NCBI GenBank assembly: GCA_039931775.1
Contig: JBDTRG010000171.1
Location: 16,055-80,054 of the forward strand
Length of the DNA stretch: 64,000 bases
Source of the DNA: CAIWHR01 sp039931775
GTDB taxonomy: Bacteria; Pseudomonadota; Gammaproteobacteria; Burkholderiales; Casimicrobiaceae
Direction: 5' to 3'
The position numbers were made by a program, and so were the translations under genes. The notes below the pieces were generated by a model that worked only from the letters and a program-made list of their open reading frames with translations, did not search any database and was not told the DNA's origin. Below, piece by piece: positions 1-6,987 of the stretch. The stretch's first letter is position 1. Every line of letters starts with the position of its first letter.

Positions 1-1012
1 GCCATAACCGATCGCCGATCTGCGGCGCCCGGGCGGCCTGCGAGACTTCGATCACGCCGTGCTCGTCGGATCCTTTCACGTAGGTCAACCCGCTCGCGCC
101 GTAGACGACCGGAGGACCTGAGTCGAACGCGAAGGCCTTGAGCCCCGCATCGACGATCGTACGCTCCGGCACCGGCGTACTCATCACGGTCGCCAGCACG
201 AAAAGGCTCTGCTCGAACGCGTGCTGATCCGGCCCGATGGCATTGCGCTGGTAGTCGGCGTCCATGAAGACATAGGAGCCGGGCTGGATTTCGGTGTAGA
301 CGCCGCTGTCGCGTTCGTGCTGCCACGTGCCGGTCCCGGCGCCGGTGACGGTGGGACAGGCGATTCCCGCCGCCTCGATCGCGGCCTTGGTCTCGCGCGC
401 CCATTCCGAAGCGCGCGCGATGGCCGCGCGCCGCTCGTCGATCGAACGCAGATGCTGCGCGGCGCCGTGATACCCGTGGATGCCGCGAAACACAATCCCC
501 GGCGTGCGCGCGATGATTTCGGCGAGCACCACCGCTGGCGCGCCCGGCGAAGTGCCACAGCGATGCGCGCCGACGTCGATCTCGACGAGCACGTCGATCG
601 AAACGCCGGCAGCCCTCGCCGCGGCGCCGATGTGGCGCACGGTGGCGGCGTCGTCGGTGAGCACGCCGACCTTCGCTTTTTTCGCCATCGCCGCGAGTCG
701 CGCGAGCTTCTTCTCGCCGACGATCTCGTTGGTGACGAGCACGTCGCGGATGCCGGCCGCGACGAAGGCTTCGGCCTCGCCGACCTTCTGGCAGCAGATG
801 CCGATTGCGCCACGCTCGATCTGCGCGAACGCGATGTCGGGGCACTTGTGCGACTTCGCGTGAGGCCGCAAGGCAACACCGACGCCGCGCACCGCGTTCG
901 CCATCAGGTCGAGATTGCGCTCGAACGCATCGAGGTCGACGACGAGCGCCGGCGTGTCGACGTCGTCAATGGAATCGCCAGCGCGTGCGGGAAGGGTCTG
1001 CATCAGGCGCAT
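1..1012 (-). CDS. DSD1-family PLP-dependent enzyme (D-threonine aldolase / D-serine dehydratase-like), 3' end cut by window
   Basis: I translated 337 codons from an ATG at 1012; no stop is reached before the window edge. The N-terminal alanine-racemase-like barrel shows TPALVVDLDAFERNLDLMA followed by LRPHAKSHKCPDIA, where the lysine after PHA is the expected PLP-binding residue of the D-threonine aldolase/D-serine dehydratase family. Further family marks are GIHGYHGAAQH and VTGAGTGTW. The usual C-terminal metal-binding His/Cys segment lies beyond the edge, so roughly 30-50 residues are missing. Members cleave or dehydrate D-beta-hydroxy amino acids; the exact substrate cannot be read here. 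A GGAGGA lies about 20 nt upstream of the ATG, rather far, so the start is moderately uncertain. It is the last visible gene of a long minus-strand run. Confidence 0.85.
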   Translation of the reverse strand, partial: MRLMQTLPARAGDSIDDVDTPALVVDLDAFERNLDLMANAVRGVGVALRPHAKSHKCPDIAFAQIERGAIGICCQKVGEAEAFVAAGIRDVLVTNEIVGEKKLARLAAMAKKAKVGVLTDDAATVRHIGAAARAAGVSIDVLVEIDVGAHRCGTSPGAPAVVLAEIIARTPGIVFRGIHGYHGAAQHLRSIDERRAAIARASEWARETKAAIEAAGIACPTVTGAGTGTWQHERDSGVYTEIQPGSYVFMDADYQRNAIGPDQHAFEQSLFVLATVMSTPVPERTIVDAGLKAFAFDSGPPVVYGASGLTYVKGSDEHGVIEVSQAARAPQIGDRLW

Positions 1013-1067
1013 CGTAACCCAGGGACCGGATTTTCCTCCAGGCGCGACCCGCAAACCCGCATGGGCG

Positions 1068-1487
1068 TCAGACCGGGCCCCAGACTCCCGTCCACAAGAG
1101 GTTGCCGAGCAGGCGGCCGGGAACGAGCGTAAACAGTCCGGCGACGATCAATCCGCCGTAGAAGAGGCTCTTCATGATTCTGGCGTGGCCCCGGACGTTG
1201 CCGTGCCGGATGCGCCAGATCGCGCACGGGAGCGAGACGATCGTCAGCAGCGTCAGCAGGTGTATCCATGAAAAGTGCAGGAAGCTCGGAATCCACAGCG
1301 AAGTCAGGGCGACGGTCGACATCAGCGCGACCCACGTCCAGCCGAGCGCCTTGTGCGACCCGGTACCTTTCGGGCGGACCAGCATCACGACGCCGAGAGC
1401 GAGCGCTGAGGCGGCGCTCGTCAGATGCAGGTAGATGACGAACGGACTCGACGGCGCGATAACAACACCTCGGACACACTCCGGCAA
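1068..1487 (-). CDS. DUF2306-type small membrane protein
   Basis: A 139-aa protein with four hydrophobic segments: about residues 16-38 (VIYLHLTSAASALALGVVML), 50-68, 70-90 and 108-130. The pattern HLTSAASALALGVVMLVRPKG, then HKALGWTW, then the RHGNVRGHARIMKSLFYGGL segment, is typical of DUF2306 inner-membrane proteins, whose function is not known. In this family the conserved His residues sit in and next to the membrane segments. It lies between the anti-sigma factor and the DSD1-type gene on the same strand and may belong to that transcription unit, with 29 bp to the anti-sigma stop. A start further in, near the first membrane helix, is possible. Confidence 0.75.
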   Translation of the reverse strand: MPECVRGVVIAPSSPFVIYLHLTSAASALALGVVMLVRPKGTGSHKALGWTWVALMSTVALTSLWIPSFLHFSWIHLLTLLTIVSLPCAIWRIRHGNVRGHARIMKSLFYGGLIVAGLFTLVPGRLLGNLLWTGVWGPV

Positions 1488-1516
1488 CGTGCGTGTCGCC
1501 GGTCAGTTGCCGAATT

Positions 1517-2314
1517 CTACTTCGTCGCGCTCGCCTCGGCCGCGGCAAGTTGGCCGTAAACGACGTGCGCGACCTTCAGCAACTGCGCGCGATCGACTTT
1601 GCCGGAGATCGCGTAACCGCAGGCATCGTCGATCCAGTAGAACACACCGACGCCGTTCTCGACAGCATAGCGGAATGCAGCCTCGCCGGTGCCGGGCGCC
1701 TGTTTGCGCACCTGCAGCGACAGGCGCTCCTTGTCGGCGTTCTCGTACATGAACAGCGCGGTCGGCTTCTCGTTTCCGGCGACGAGGCGTCCGCCGACCA
1801 GCGCGTAGCCGATGCCGTTCAAGTCCGGCGCATGGACGGCGAACCCGAGCCGCTTGGTGAGCCAGTTGACGAGGCGTTTTTCGTCGGTCGCCCAGATTTC
1901 GACGGGCCGGTTGACGTCGGACGCGTACAGCGCATGAGCGAAGGCGACCTGTCTCGCAAAGGACGTCGGCGTGCCCGCGCGCTCGATCAGCGCGTCGCGA
2001 CCGAACCAGCCGAGCCCGACGCCCGCCACGAGCGTGGCCGCCATCGCAAACACCGGCCCGACCCACCGGGTGAGGCCGCTCGCGCGCGCCGCCGGGACAG
2101 CGGCTGCCGCGAGCAGCCGTGCCGGAATCGGCTCGGCCAGCACCGGATCGAGGGCGTCGCGCAGAAGCGCGTTGTGCTGGCGAATGTCCGCCGCGTGCGC
2201 AGCGAGCGCCGGATCGGAGGCGAACGCCGCCTCGACCTGCGCGGCCCGCTCGGGCGCGAGCTGTCCGTCGACGTAGGCATGAACATCGTCGTCGGTGATC
2301 GGTACGAAGTTCAC
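1517..2314 (-). CDS. Membrane-anchored anti-sigma factor
   Basis: A 265-aa protein. The N-terminus (VHAYVDGQLAPERAAQVEAA, then DPALAAHAADIRQHNALLRDAL) is the usual cytoplasmic sigma-binding region of RskA/ChrR-like transmembrane anti-sigma factors. One membrane helix follows at about residues 85-105 (VGPVFAMAATLVAGVGLGWF), and the remaining 160 residues would be periplasmic. No HxxxCxxC zinc motif is present, so it is not a classical ZAS protein. It starts 16 bp after the stop of the ECF sigma gene, the standard arrangement for a sigma/anti-sigma pair, and presumably sequesters that sigma at the membrane. The signal is unknown. Confidence 0.85.
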   Translation of the reverse strand: MNFVPITDDDVHAYVDGQLAPERAAQVEAAFASDPALAAHAADIRQHNALLRDALDPVLAEPIPARLLAAAAVPAARASGLTRWVGPVFAMAATLVAGVGLGWFGRDALIERAGTPTSFARQVAFAHALYASDVNRPVEIWATDEKRLVNWLTKRLGFAVHAPDLNGIGYALVGGRLVAGNEKPTALFMYENADKERLSLQVRKQAPGTGEAAFRYAVENGVGVFYWIDDACGYAISGKVDRAQLLKVAHVVYGQLAAAEASATK

Positions 2315-2330
2315 GTTCGTACTCGCGATT

Positions 2331-2873
2331 TCATTTGATGACGCGCAGCGACGCTGCGGGCTCGTCGATCAGCCGGCGCAGCTTGTCCCTTGCGCGCGAC
2401 AGCCGCGACATCACGGTTCCCACGGGGATGGCGAGCACGCTGGCAATTTCCTCGTAACGCATCTCTTCGACTGCCGCAAGCAGCAGCACCTCGCGCTGAT
2501 CGGCGGAAAGCCGGCCCATCTGCTGGACCACTTCCATCAGCTCGACGCGATCGAGCTGATTGGCGCGGACGGGAAGCTGCCACGAGGCGTTGCCCGGATC
2601 CGCGTCGATCGACACGTTCGCGGCGTCCCGACGCACGACCGCCAGCTGATTGACATGGACGTTGTGCATGATGGTAAACAGCCATGCGCGAAGATCGCTT
2701 CCCGTCCGCCACAACCGCCGCTTCTCCCACGCCCGCGCCAGCGTGTCCTGGACGAGATCGTCCGCGCGGGAAACGTCGCCGGTCAGCACCCGCGCGTACC
2801 GGCGAAGGCGCGGAATCGCGGCGACGAGATCCGGATGCGGAAGGTCGGGATCGTCGGAATCGGCGTGTGGCAT
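2331..2873 (-). CDS. ECF-type RNA polymerase sigma factor
   Basis: A 180-aa protein when started at the ATG at 2873; an upstream extension of 44 codons overlaps the neighbouring gene and looks non-coding. Sigma region 2 is visible (IPRLRRYARVLTG...ADDLVQDTLARAWEKRRLW, then LRAWLFTIMHNVHVNQL). Region 4 follows (LSADQREVLLLAAVEEMRYEEIASVLAIPVGTVMSRLSRARDKL), with its helix-turn-helix. The linker between the two is the short one of ECF factors. It is encoded just upstream of its anti-sigma partner and 13 bp after a secreted repeat protein gene, so the three are probably co-transcribed and may be autoregulated. Target genes are not evident. Confidence 0.93.
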   Translation of the reverse strand: MPHADSDDPDLPHPDLVAAIPRLRRYARVLTGDVSRADDLVQDTLARAWEKRRLWRTGSDLRAWLFTIMHNVHVNQLAVVRRDAANVSIDADPGNASWQLPVRANQLDRVELMEVVQQMGRLSADQREVLLLAAVEEMRYEEIASVLAIPVGTVMSRLSRARDKLRRLIDEPAASLRVIK

Positions 2874-2886
2874 CGAAAGACCGAAG

Positions 2887-3267
2887 CTACGGCTTGGCGA
2901 CGTGCCAGACGTTGTTGACTCCGTCGCCCGTCTTGTCGCCCGCCTTCTGATCCTTGCCCCACAGGTAAACGGGTTTGCCCTTGTACGCCCATTGCTTGGC
3001 GCCATCGTCGCGCGTCACGACCGTCCAGTCGGCGGCCGGCTTGGCGTCGGCGGCAGCGCTGAGCGGAGGCCAATTGGCCGCGCAGGCGCCGTTGCAGGCG
3101 CTCTTGCCGCCGGCGTCCTTGTCGAACGTGTAGAGCGTCATGCCGTTGGAGTTGGTCAGCACGCCGTCCATCGTCTTGACCGGGGCCTGCGCGCTCGCCG
3201 TCGCGGCGAAGGCCGAAGCGGCAACGAAAGAAATTGCGGCGAGGGGGCCACGTACGTTGCGAATCAT
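2887..3267 (-). CDS. Secreted repeat protein (Lipoprotein_15 / PF03640-like)
   Basis: A small exported protein: the signal peptide (GPLAAISFVAASAFAATASAQA) ends near residue 27, followed by two copies of the family repeat. The first is MTLYTFDKDAGGKSACNGACAANWPPL and the second is AKQWAYKGKPVYLWGKDQKAGDKTGDGVNNVWHVAKP. Two cysteines (CNGAC) are conserved in the family. Three ATG codons occur in a row (3273, 3270, 3267). The AGGGAG ribosome site abuts the first, so the third, with a 6-nt spacing, is the likely start. Such genes commonly sit beside ECF sigma/anti-sigma pairs, as here, and are thought to be envelope proteins of unknown role. Confidence 0.85.
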   Translation of the reverse strand: MIRNVRGPLAAISFVAASAFAATASAQAPVKTMDGVLTNSNGMTLYTFDKDAGGKSACNGACAANWPPLSAAADAKPAADWTVVTRDDGAKQWAYKGKPVYLWGKDQKAGDKTGDGVNNVWHVAKP

Positions 3268-3359
3268 CATCATCTCCCTGTGTTGTTCCGATGCACCGCC
3301 GTCAACACGCGGCAGCGAGCGATTATTCCACGGATCCCCCGGGGATCTCGACCGGCCGG

Positions 3360-4835
3360 CTAGAGCAGGAACAGCGTGGCGAGGCCCAGGAAGATGAAGA
3401 ATCCGCCCGAGTCCGTGACCGCCGTGATGAGCACCGACGAGCCGACCGCCGGATCGCGGTTGAGCTTCAGCATCGATATCGGGATCAGCACGCCCATCAA
3501 CGCCGCCAGCATCAGATTGAGCGTCATCGCCAGTACCATCACAAGGCCGAGCGCCACGGCCTTGTACAGTACCGCAGCGACGAGGCCCATGACCCCGCCC
3601 CAGATCAGGCCATTGACGAGGCTCACCGTCATCTCCTTCTTAATCAGCTGCTTCGCGTTGTCGACCGACACCTGTCCGAGCGCCGCGGCGCGCACGATCA
3701 TCGTGATCGTCTGATTGCCCGAGTTGCCGCCGATACCGGCGACGATCGGCATCAGCGCGGCGAGCGCGACCAGCTTCTCTATCGAACCCTCGAACACGCC
3801 GATCACCCGCGACGCGACGAACGCGGTGACCAGGTTGATGGCGAGCCACGCCCAGCGGTTGCGAAACGACGCCCACACCGACGCAAAGACGTCTTCCTCC
3901 TCGCGCAGGCCGGCCTGCGCGAGCAGGTCTTCCTCGCCGCTCTGCCGGACGAAGTCGAGAACCTCGTCGACCGTCACACGTCCGACCAGCCGGTCGTGGG
4001 TGTCGACGACGGGCGCCGAAACGAGGTCGTACCGCTCGAAAGCCGACGCGGCGACATCGGCCTTTTCGTGCTGCCGCAGCTTGACGACCGGCGCCTGCAT
4101 GATCGCGTCCACCACCGTCTCGGGGTCGTTGACGATCAGCCGGTTGATCGGCAGCACGCCCAGCAGGCGCTCGTCGCGATCGACGACGAACACCTGGTCG
4201 GTCTGCGACGGCAATTCGTCGAAGCGGCGCAGATAGCGCAGCACGACCTCGAGTGTCACGTCCGGGCGCACGGTGATGTCCTCGAAATCCATCAGCGCGC
4301 CGACCATGTCGTCGTCGAAGGACATCGCGGCGCGCAGCTGCTCCCGCTCCTCGACGGGCAGGCTCTGGAACACATCGTCCATCACCTCCTGCGGGAGGTC
4401 CGGCGCAAGCTCCGCGATCTCGTCGGCTTCGAGACTCTCGGTCGCCGCGACGAGCTCCTCGGTGTCCATCGAGGAGATCAGCGATTCGCGAACGGCGTCG
4501 GAAACCTCCAGCAGGATGTCGCCGTCGCGCGACGCGCGGACGAGATCCCAGATGTAGAGACGCTCGTCGAGCGGCAGCGCTTCGAGGATGTAGGCGATGT
4601 CCGCCGGGTGCAGGCGGTCGAGTTCGTCGGTCAGCGCCGCCTTGCTCTTTTTGTAGACGGCGGACTCGGCGAGTTCCGTCGGGGCGTCGGAGCGCGGCTG
4701 GCCTCCCTGTTCGCGGACGAGACCCTCGACCAGCCGGTGCTTGCGCAGCAGCCCGGTTACCCGGACGAGCGCCTCCCGCACGCCGGCGGGCGCCTCGCGC
4801 CGTTCGACTTCGGCGTTTGTGCGGGAATCGGGCAT
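3360..4835 (-). CDS. mgtE: Magnesium transporter MgtE
   Basis: A 491-aa protein of normal MgtE length. The N-terminal superhelical Mg2+-sensing domain carries LHPADIAYILEALPLDERLYIWDLV and an acidic run (ELAPDLPQEVMDDVFQ). A CBS pair covers about residues 185-305 (VFVVDRDERLLGVLPINRLI, APVVDTHDRLVGRVTVDEVL). The C-terminal five-helix channel domain includes LMPIVAGIGGNSGNQTITMI, the conserved pore-region signature. It imports Mg2+ across the inner membrane and is gated by Mg2+ bound to the cytoplasmic domains. It is followed by mtgA upstream on the same strand, separated by about 150 bp. Confidence 0.96.
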   Translation of the reverse strand: MPDSRTNAEVERREAPAGVREALVRVTGLLRKHRLVEGLVREQGGQPRSDAPTELAESAVYKKSKAALTDELDRLHPADIAYILEALPLDERLYIWDLVRASRDGDILLEVSDAVRESLISSMDTEELVAATESLEADEIAELAPDLPQEVMDDVFQSLPVEEREQLRAAMSFDDDMVGALMDFEDITVRPDVTLEVVLRYLRRFDELPSQTDQVFVVDRDERLLGVLPINRLIVNDPETVVDAIMQAPVVKLRQHEKADVAASAFERYDLVSAPVVDTHDRLVGRVTVDEVLDFVRQSGEEDLLAQAGLREEEDVFASVWASFRNRWAWLAINLVTAFVASRVIGVFEGSIEKLVALAALMPIVAGIGGNSGNQTITMIVRAAALGQVSVDNAKQLIKKEMTVSLVNGLIWGGVMGLVAAVLYKAVALGLVMVLAMTLNLMLAALMGVLIPISMLKLNRDPAVGSSVLITAVTDSGGFFIFLGLATLFLL

Positions 4836-4983
4836 GGCCGGGTCGAGGTCGACAAGGGTCGGGAGGAAGAGTGAGCCGCCCGCATTCTAACCCTGCCCCT
4901 GTACGCGCCTCGCCTTCGGCCTCCGACTCAGGATCACTCCTCAGCCGCGGCTATCGCCGCGCGCGATCTAAAGGAGGACGGCG

Positions 4984-5709
4984 TCACGGAATCGCCGCCG
5001 ACGGCATCCGGGCCAGGATCGTCTCAACACGGCCGGCGAGGTAGGCCGAATCCGGTCGCCGTTCGAACAAGCGCGGACTGGGCGCCATCGCGGCGAGACG
5101 CGCTGCCTGCTCCGCAGACAACCGAGCCGCGGTCACGCCGAAGTAGCGCTCTGCGGCGGCCTCTGCGCCGAATACGCCGTTGCCCCACTCGATCACATTG
5201 AGGTAGAGCTCGAAGATCCGCTGTTTCGACAGCATCGCTTCGAGCAGGACGGTGACCACCGCCTCCTCGCCCTTGCGCCAATAGCTCTTGGCCGGCGAAA
5301 GGAAAAGGTTCTTGGCGAGCTGCTGAGTGATGGTCGAGCCCCCGGCGACAACCCGGCCCTTCCTGCGGTTCTTCTCCAGCGCGTTCTGGATACCTTCCCA
5401 GTCGAAGCCGTCATGATCGGTGAACTTGGCATCCTCGGCTGCGATCATCGCGCGTTTCAGCTGCGTCGAGATCTGCGCGTACGGCACCCACCGATAGCGC
5501 AGCGCGAGCTTCGGATTCTTCGCGTGCGCCTCATCCATCCGCTGCGCCATGAACGCGGTTTCGCGCGGCGGATTGTACCGATACCAGCCGACGTGGGCCG
5601 CGATCCACGCAAACCACGCGAGTGCGGCGACGATAAGCGCGGCGAGTGCCAGGAACAGCACGCGGCGCACTCGGGCAAGCGGACCTCCCGAGGAGGTTCG
5701 GCCGCTCAT
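4984..5709 (-). CDS. mtgA: Monofunctional biosynthetic peptidoglycan transglycosylase
   Basis: A 241-aa protein, the usual MtgA length. An N-terminal membrane anchor lies at about residues 14-34 (VLFLALAALIVAALAWFAWI). It is followed by a GT51 transglycosylase domain with the catalytic-glutamate region MIAAEDAKFTDHDGFDW, then GGSTITQQLAKNLFLSP, the KGEEAVVTVLLEAMLSKQRI region and LYLNVIEWGNGVFGAEAAA. It polymerises lipid II glycan strands at the periplasmic face of the inner membrane. The tonB-like gene ends 12 bp upstream on the same strand, so the two are likely co-transcribed. In related betaproteobacteria aroE is often found next to mtgA; it is absent here. Confidence 0.95.
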   Translation of the reverse strand: MSGRTSSGGPLARVRRVLFLALAALIVAALAWFAWIAAHVGWYRYNPPRETAFMAQRMDEAHAKNPKLALRYRWVPYAQISTQLKRAMIAAEDAKFTDHDGFDWEGIQNALEKNRRKGRVVAGGSTITQQLAKNLFLSPAKSYWRKGEEAVVTVLLEAMLSKQRIFELYLNVIEWGNGVFGAEAAAERYFGVTAARLSAEQAARLAAMAPSPRLFERRPDSAYLAGRVETILARMPSAAIP

Positions 5710-5721
5710 CGCGGCGCAGCG

Positions 5722-6753
5722 TCATTCACTGCGAAGCTCGTCGCCCTTCGTGAACATCCACGTCCGCGTGATGTGAAGAACATCGGTGTCGCGCTTGATG
5801 TCCGACGGGAACGGCGCGAACGGCGCGGACATCTCGACGATCTTGACCGCGGCCGCATCGAGCACCTTCTGGCCGGACGTGCGATTGATCTCGACATTCT
5901 CGACGCTGCCGTCGCTTCGGATCGACACGGTGATGAGCAGGCTGCCGTAGAGCTTCATCTGCCGTGCAGCCTCCGGGTAATTGAGGTTGCCGATGCGTTC
6001 GATCTTCGAGCGCCAGTCCTCGATGTATCGCGCGAACCGGTACTCGTCGGCGCGCGCGCCGACAAAGCGCCGTTTCGGCCGCTGCTGGTAGACCTCGATG
6101 TCCTTCGCGACCCGCGCCTCGATCCGCATCGCCTCCAGCGTGCGCTGCATCAGGTCGGTCGCCGACGGTTGTACCGCGGGCTCGGGAACCTCGACCGGCT
6201 TCGGCACGGCCTGCGGCGTCGGCGTGCCGTTGATGCGCGTCATCAATTCCTTCGCCTCGATTTCGAGCGCTTCGATCCGCTGCGTGGCCGAGGCGACCTC
6301 GGCCGCCATGCCGGCCTTTTGTACCGCGGGCAACGGCGTCTTGGCCTGACGATTCGCGTCGGTGTTGCCGCCGCCGTCGAGGTTCGCCTGCGCGAGAATG
6401 TCGGCCTTCGTCGGCTTCGACTTCGATTTTGCGTTGACCAGTGCCACCTCGAGCGCTGGCTCGCGGTTCTGCCACTTCTTGAGGTCGAACGGGCTGAACC
6501 GAATGGCGAGCAGCACGGCGTGGATCAGCAGCGATGCCCCGACGGCGTAGACGACGAGCCGGCGCGCGCCGGGGTCGGCGGTCAGATCGGGAAAGCGGAA
6601 GGAAGGCAGCCCCTTGGCGTGCCTAGCGGCGGCGGATTGCGGAGCCTTGGCGGTCCGGGCGGCGGGCGCCGGGGTGCGTATGGCCGTCGCCGTCTTCCTT
6701 GGAGCTGGCGGCGCGGGCAGAGGCGAGCGTAGCGTGGCGGATCGGCGCAGCAA
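5722..6753 (-). CDS. tonB: TonB-family energy transducer
   Basis: A 343-aa protein. A proline/alanine-rich cytoplasmic N-terminus is followed by a single membrane helix at about residues 66-85 (RLVVYAVGASLLIHAVLLAI). Next comes a periplasmic linker with a coiled segment (ASATQRIEALEIEAKELM) and a proline-rich stretch (PKPVEVPEPAVQP). The C-terminal TonB domain spans about 245-335: YIEDWRSKIERIGNLNYPEA, then GSLLITVSIRSDGSVENVEI. It would couple the proton motive force through ExbB/ExbD to outer-membrane receptors, but no exbBD is nearby. The position between an RNB ribonuclease and mtgA is typical of a housekeeping TonB paralogue in betaproteobacteria rather than of a siderophore locus. Confidence 0.85.
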   Translation of the reverse strand: MLRRSATLRSPLPAPPAPRKTATAIRTPAPAARTAKAPQSAAARHAKGLPSFRFPDLTADPGARRLVVYAVGASLLIHAVLLAIRFSPFDLKKWQNREPALEVALVNAKSKSKPTKADILAQANLDGGGNTDANRQAKTPLPAVQKAGMAAEVASATQRIEALEIEAKELMTRINGTPTPQAVPKPVEVPEPAVQPSATDLMQRTLEAMRIEARVAKDIEVYQQRPKRRFVGARADEYRFARYIEDWRSKIERIGNLNYPEAARQMKLYGSLLITVSIRSDGSVENVEINRTSGQKVLDAAAVKIVEMSAPFAPFPSDIKRDTDVLHITRTWMFTKGDELRSE

Positions 6754-6899
6754 GAGTGCGTGGCAGGTGAAAGGGGCAGTCTATCGCAGCTTGGGAGATT
6801 TTGGGCCGGAAATCCCCTTCCGAAGCGCAGTCGCCGGATGGCCGGCGGCATGCGCGCGACAAGGGGCGGGTCTACCCCGGCGCGGCCTCTCCGGCGGAG

Positions 6900-6981
6900 A
6901 AAGTAGGGTCAGACTCGACTTTTCGCGAGCCCTATCGGCTTGGCGAAGCCGCGCAAGAAAAGTCGAGTCTGACCCTACTTT
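6900..6981. repeat. Perfect 25-bp inverted repeat around a small hairpin (REP/MITE-like)
   Basis: Positions 6900-6924 and 6957-6981 are exact reverse complements of each other (25 bp, core AGGGTCAGACTCGACTTTT). The 32-bp interval holds a second palindrome, CGGCTTGGCGAAGCCG. The element begins 7 bp downstream of the ribonuclease stop codon, in the only sizeable gap of this block. It has no coding capacity and no adjacent transposase. It could be a non-autonomous mobile or REP-like element and may also act as a transcription terminator; the sequence alone does not decide. Confidence 0.8.
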
Positions 6982-6987
6982 AGGGCG

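Noticed and set aside
3328..3350. A GATCCCC/GGGGATC palindrome after mgtE as a terminator
   Set aside because: The arms are separated by a single base, which does not allow a normal hairpin loop, and no U-run follows.
6900..6981. Insertion sequence
   Set aside because: The inverted repeats are only 32 bp apart and no transposase gene or target duplication is visible; at most a tiny non-autonomous element.
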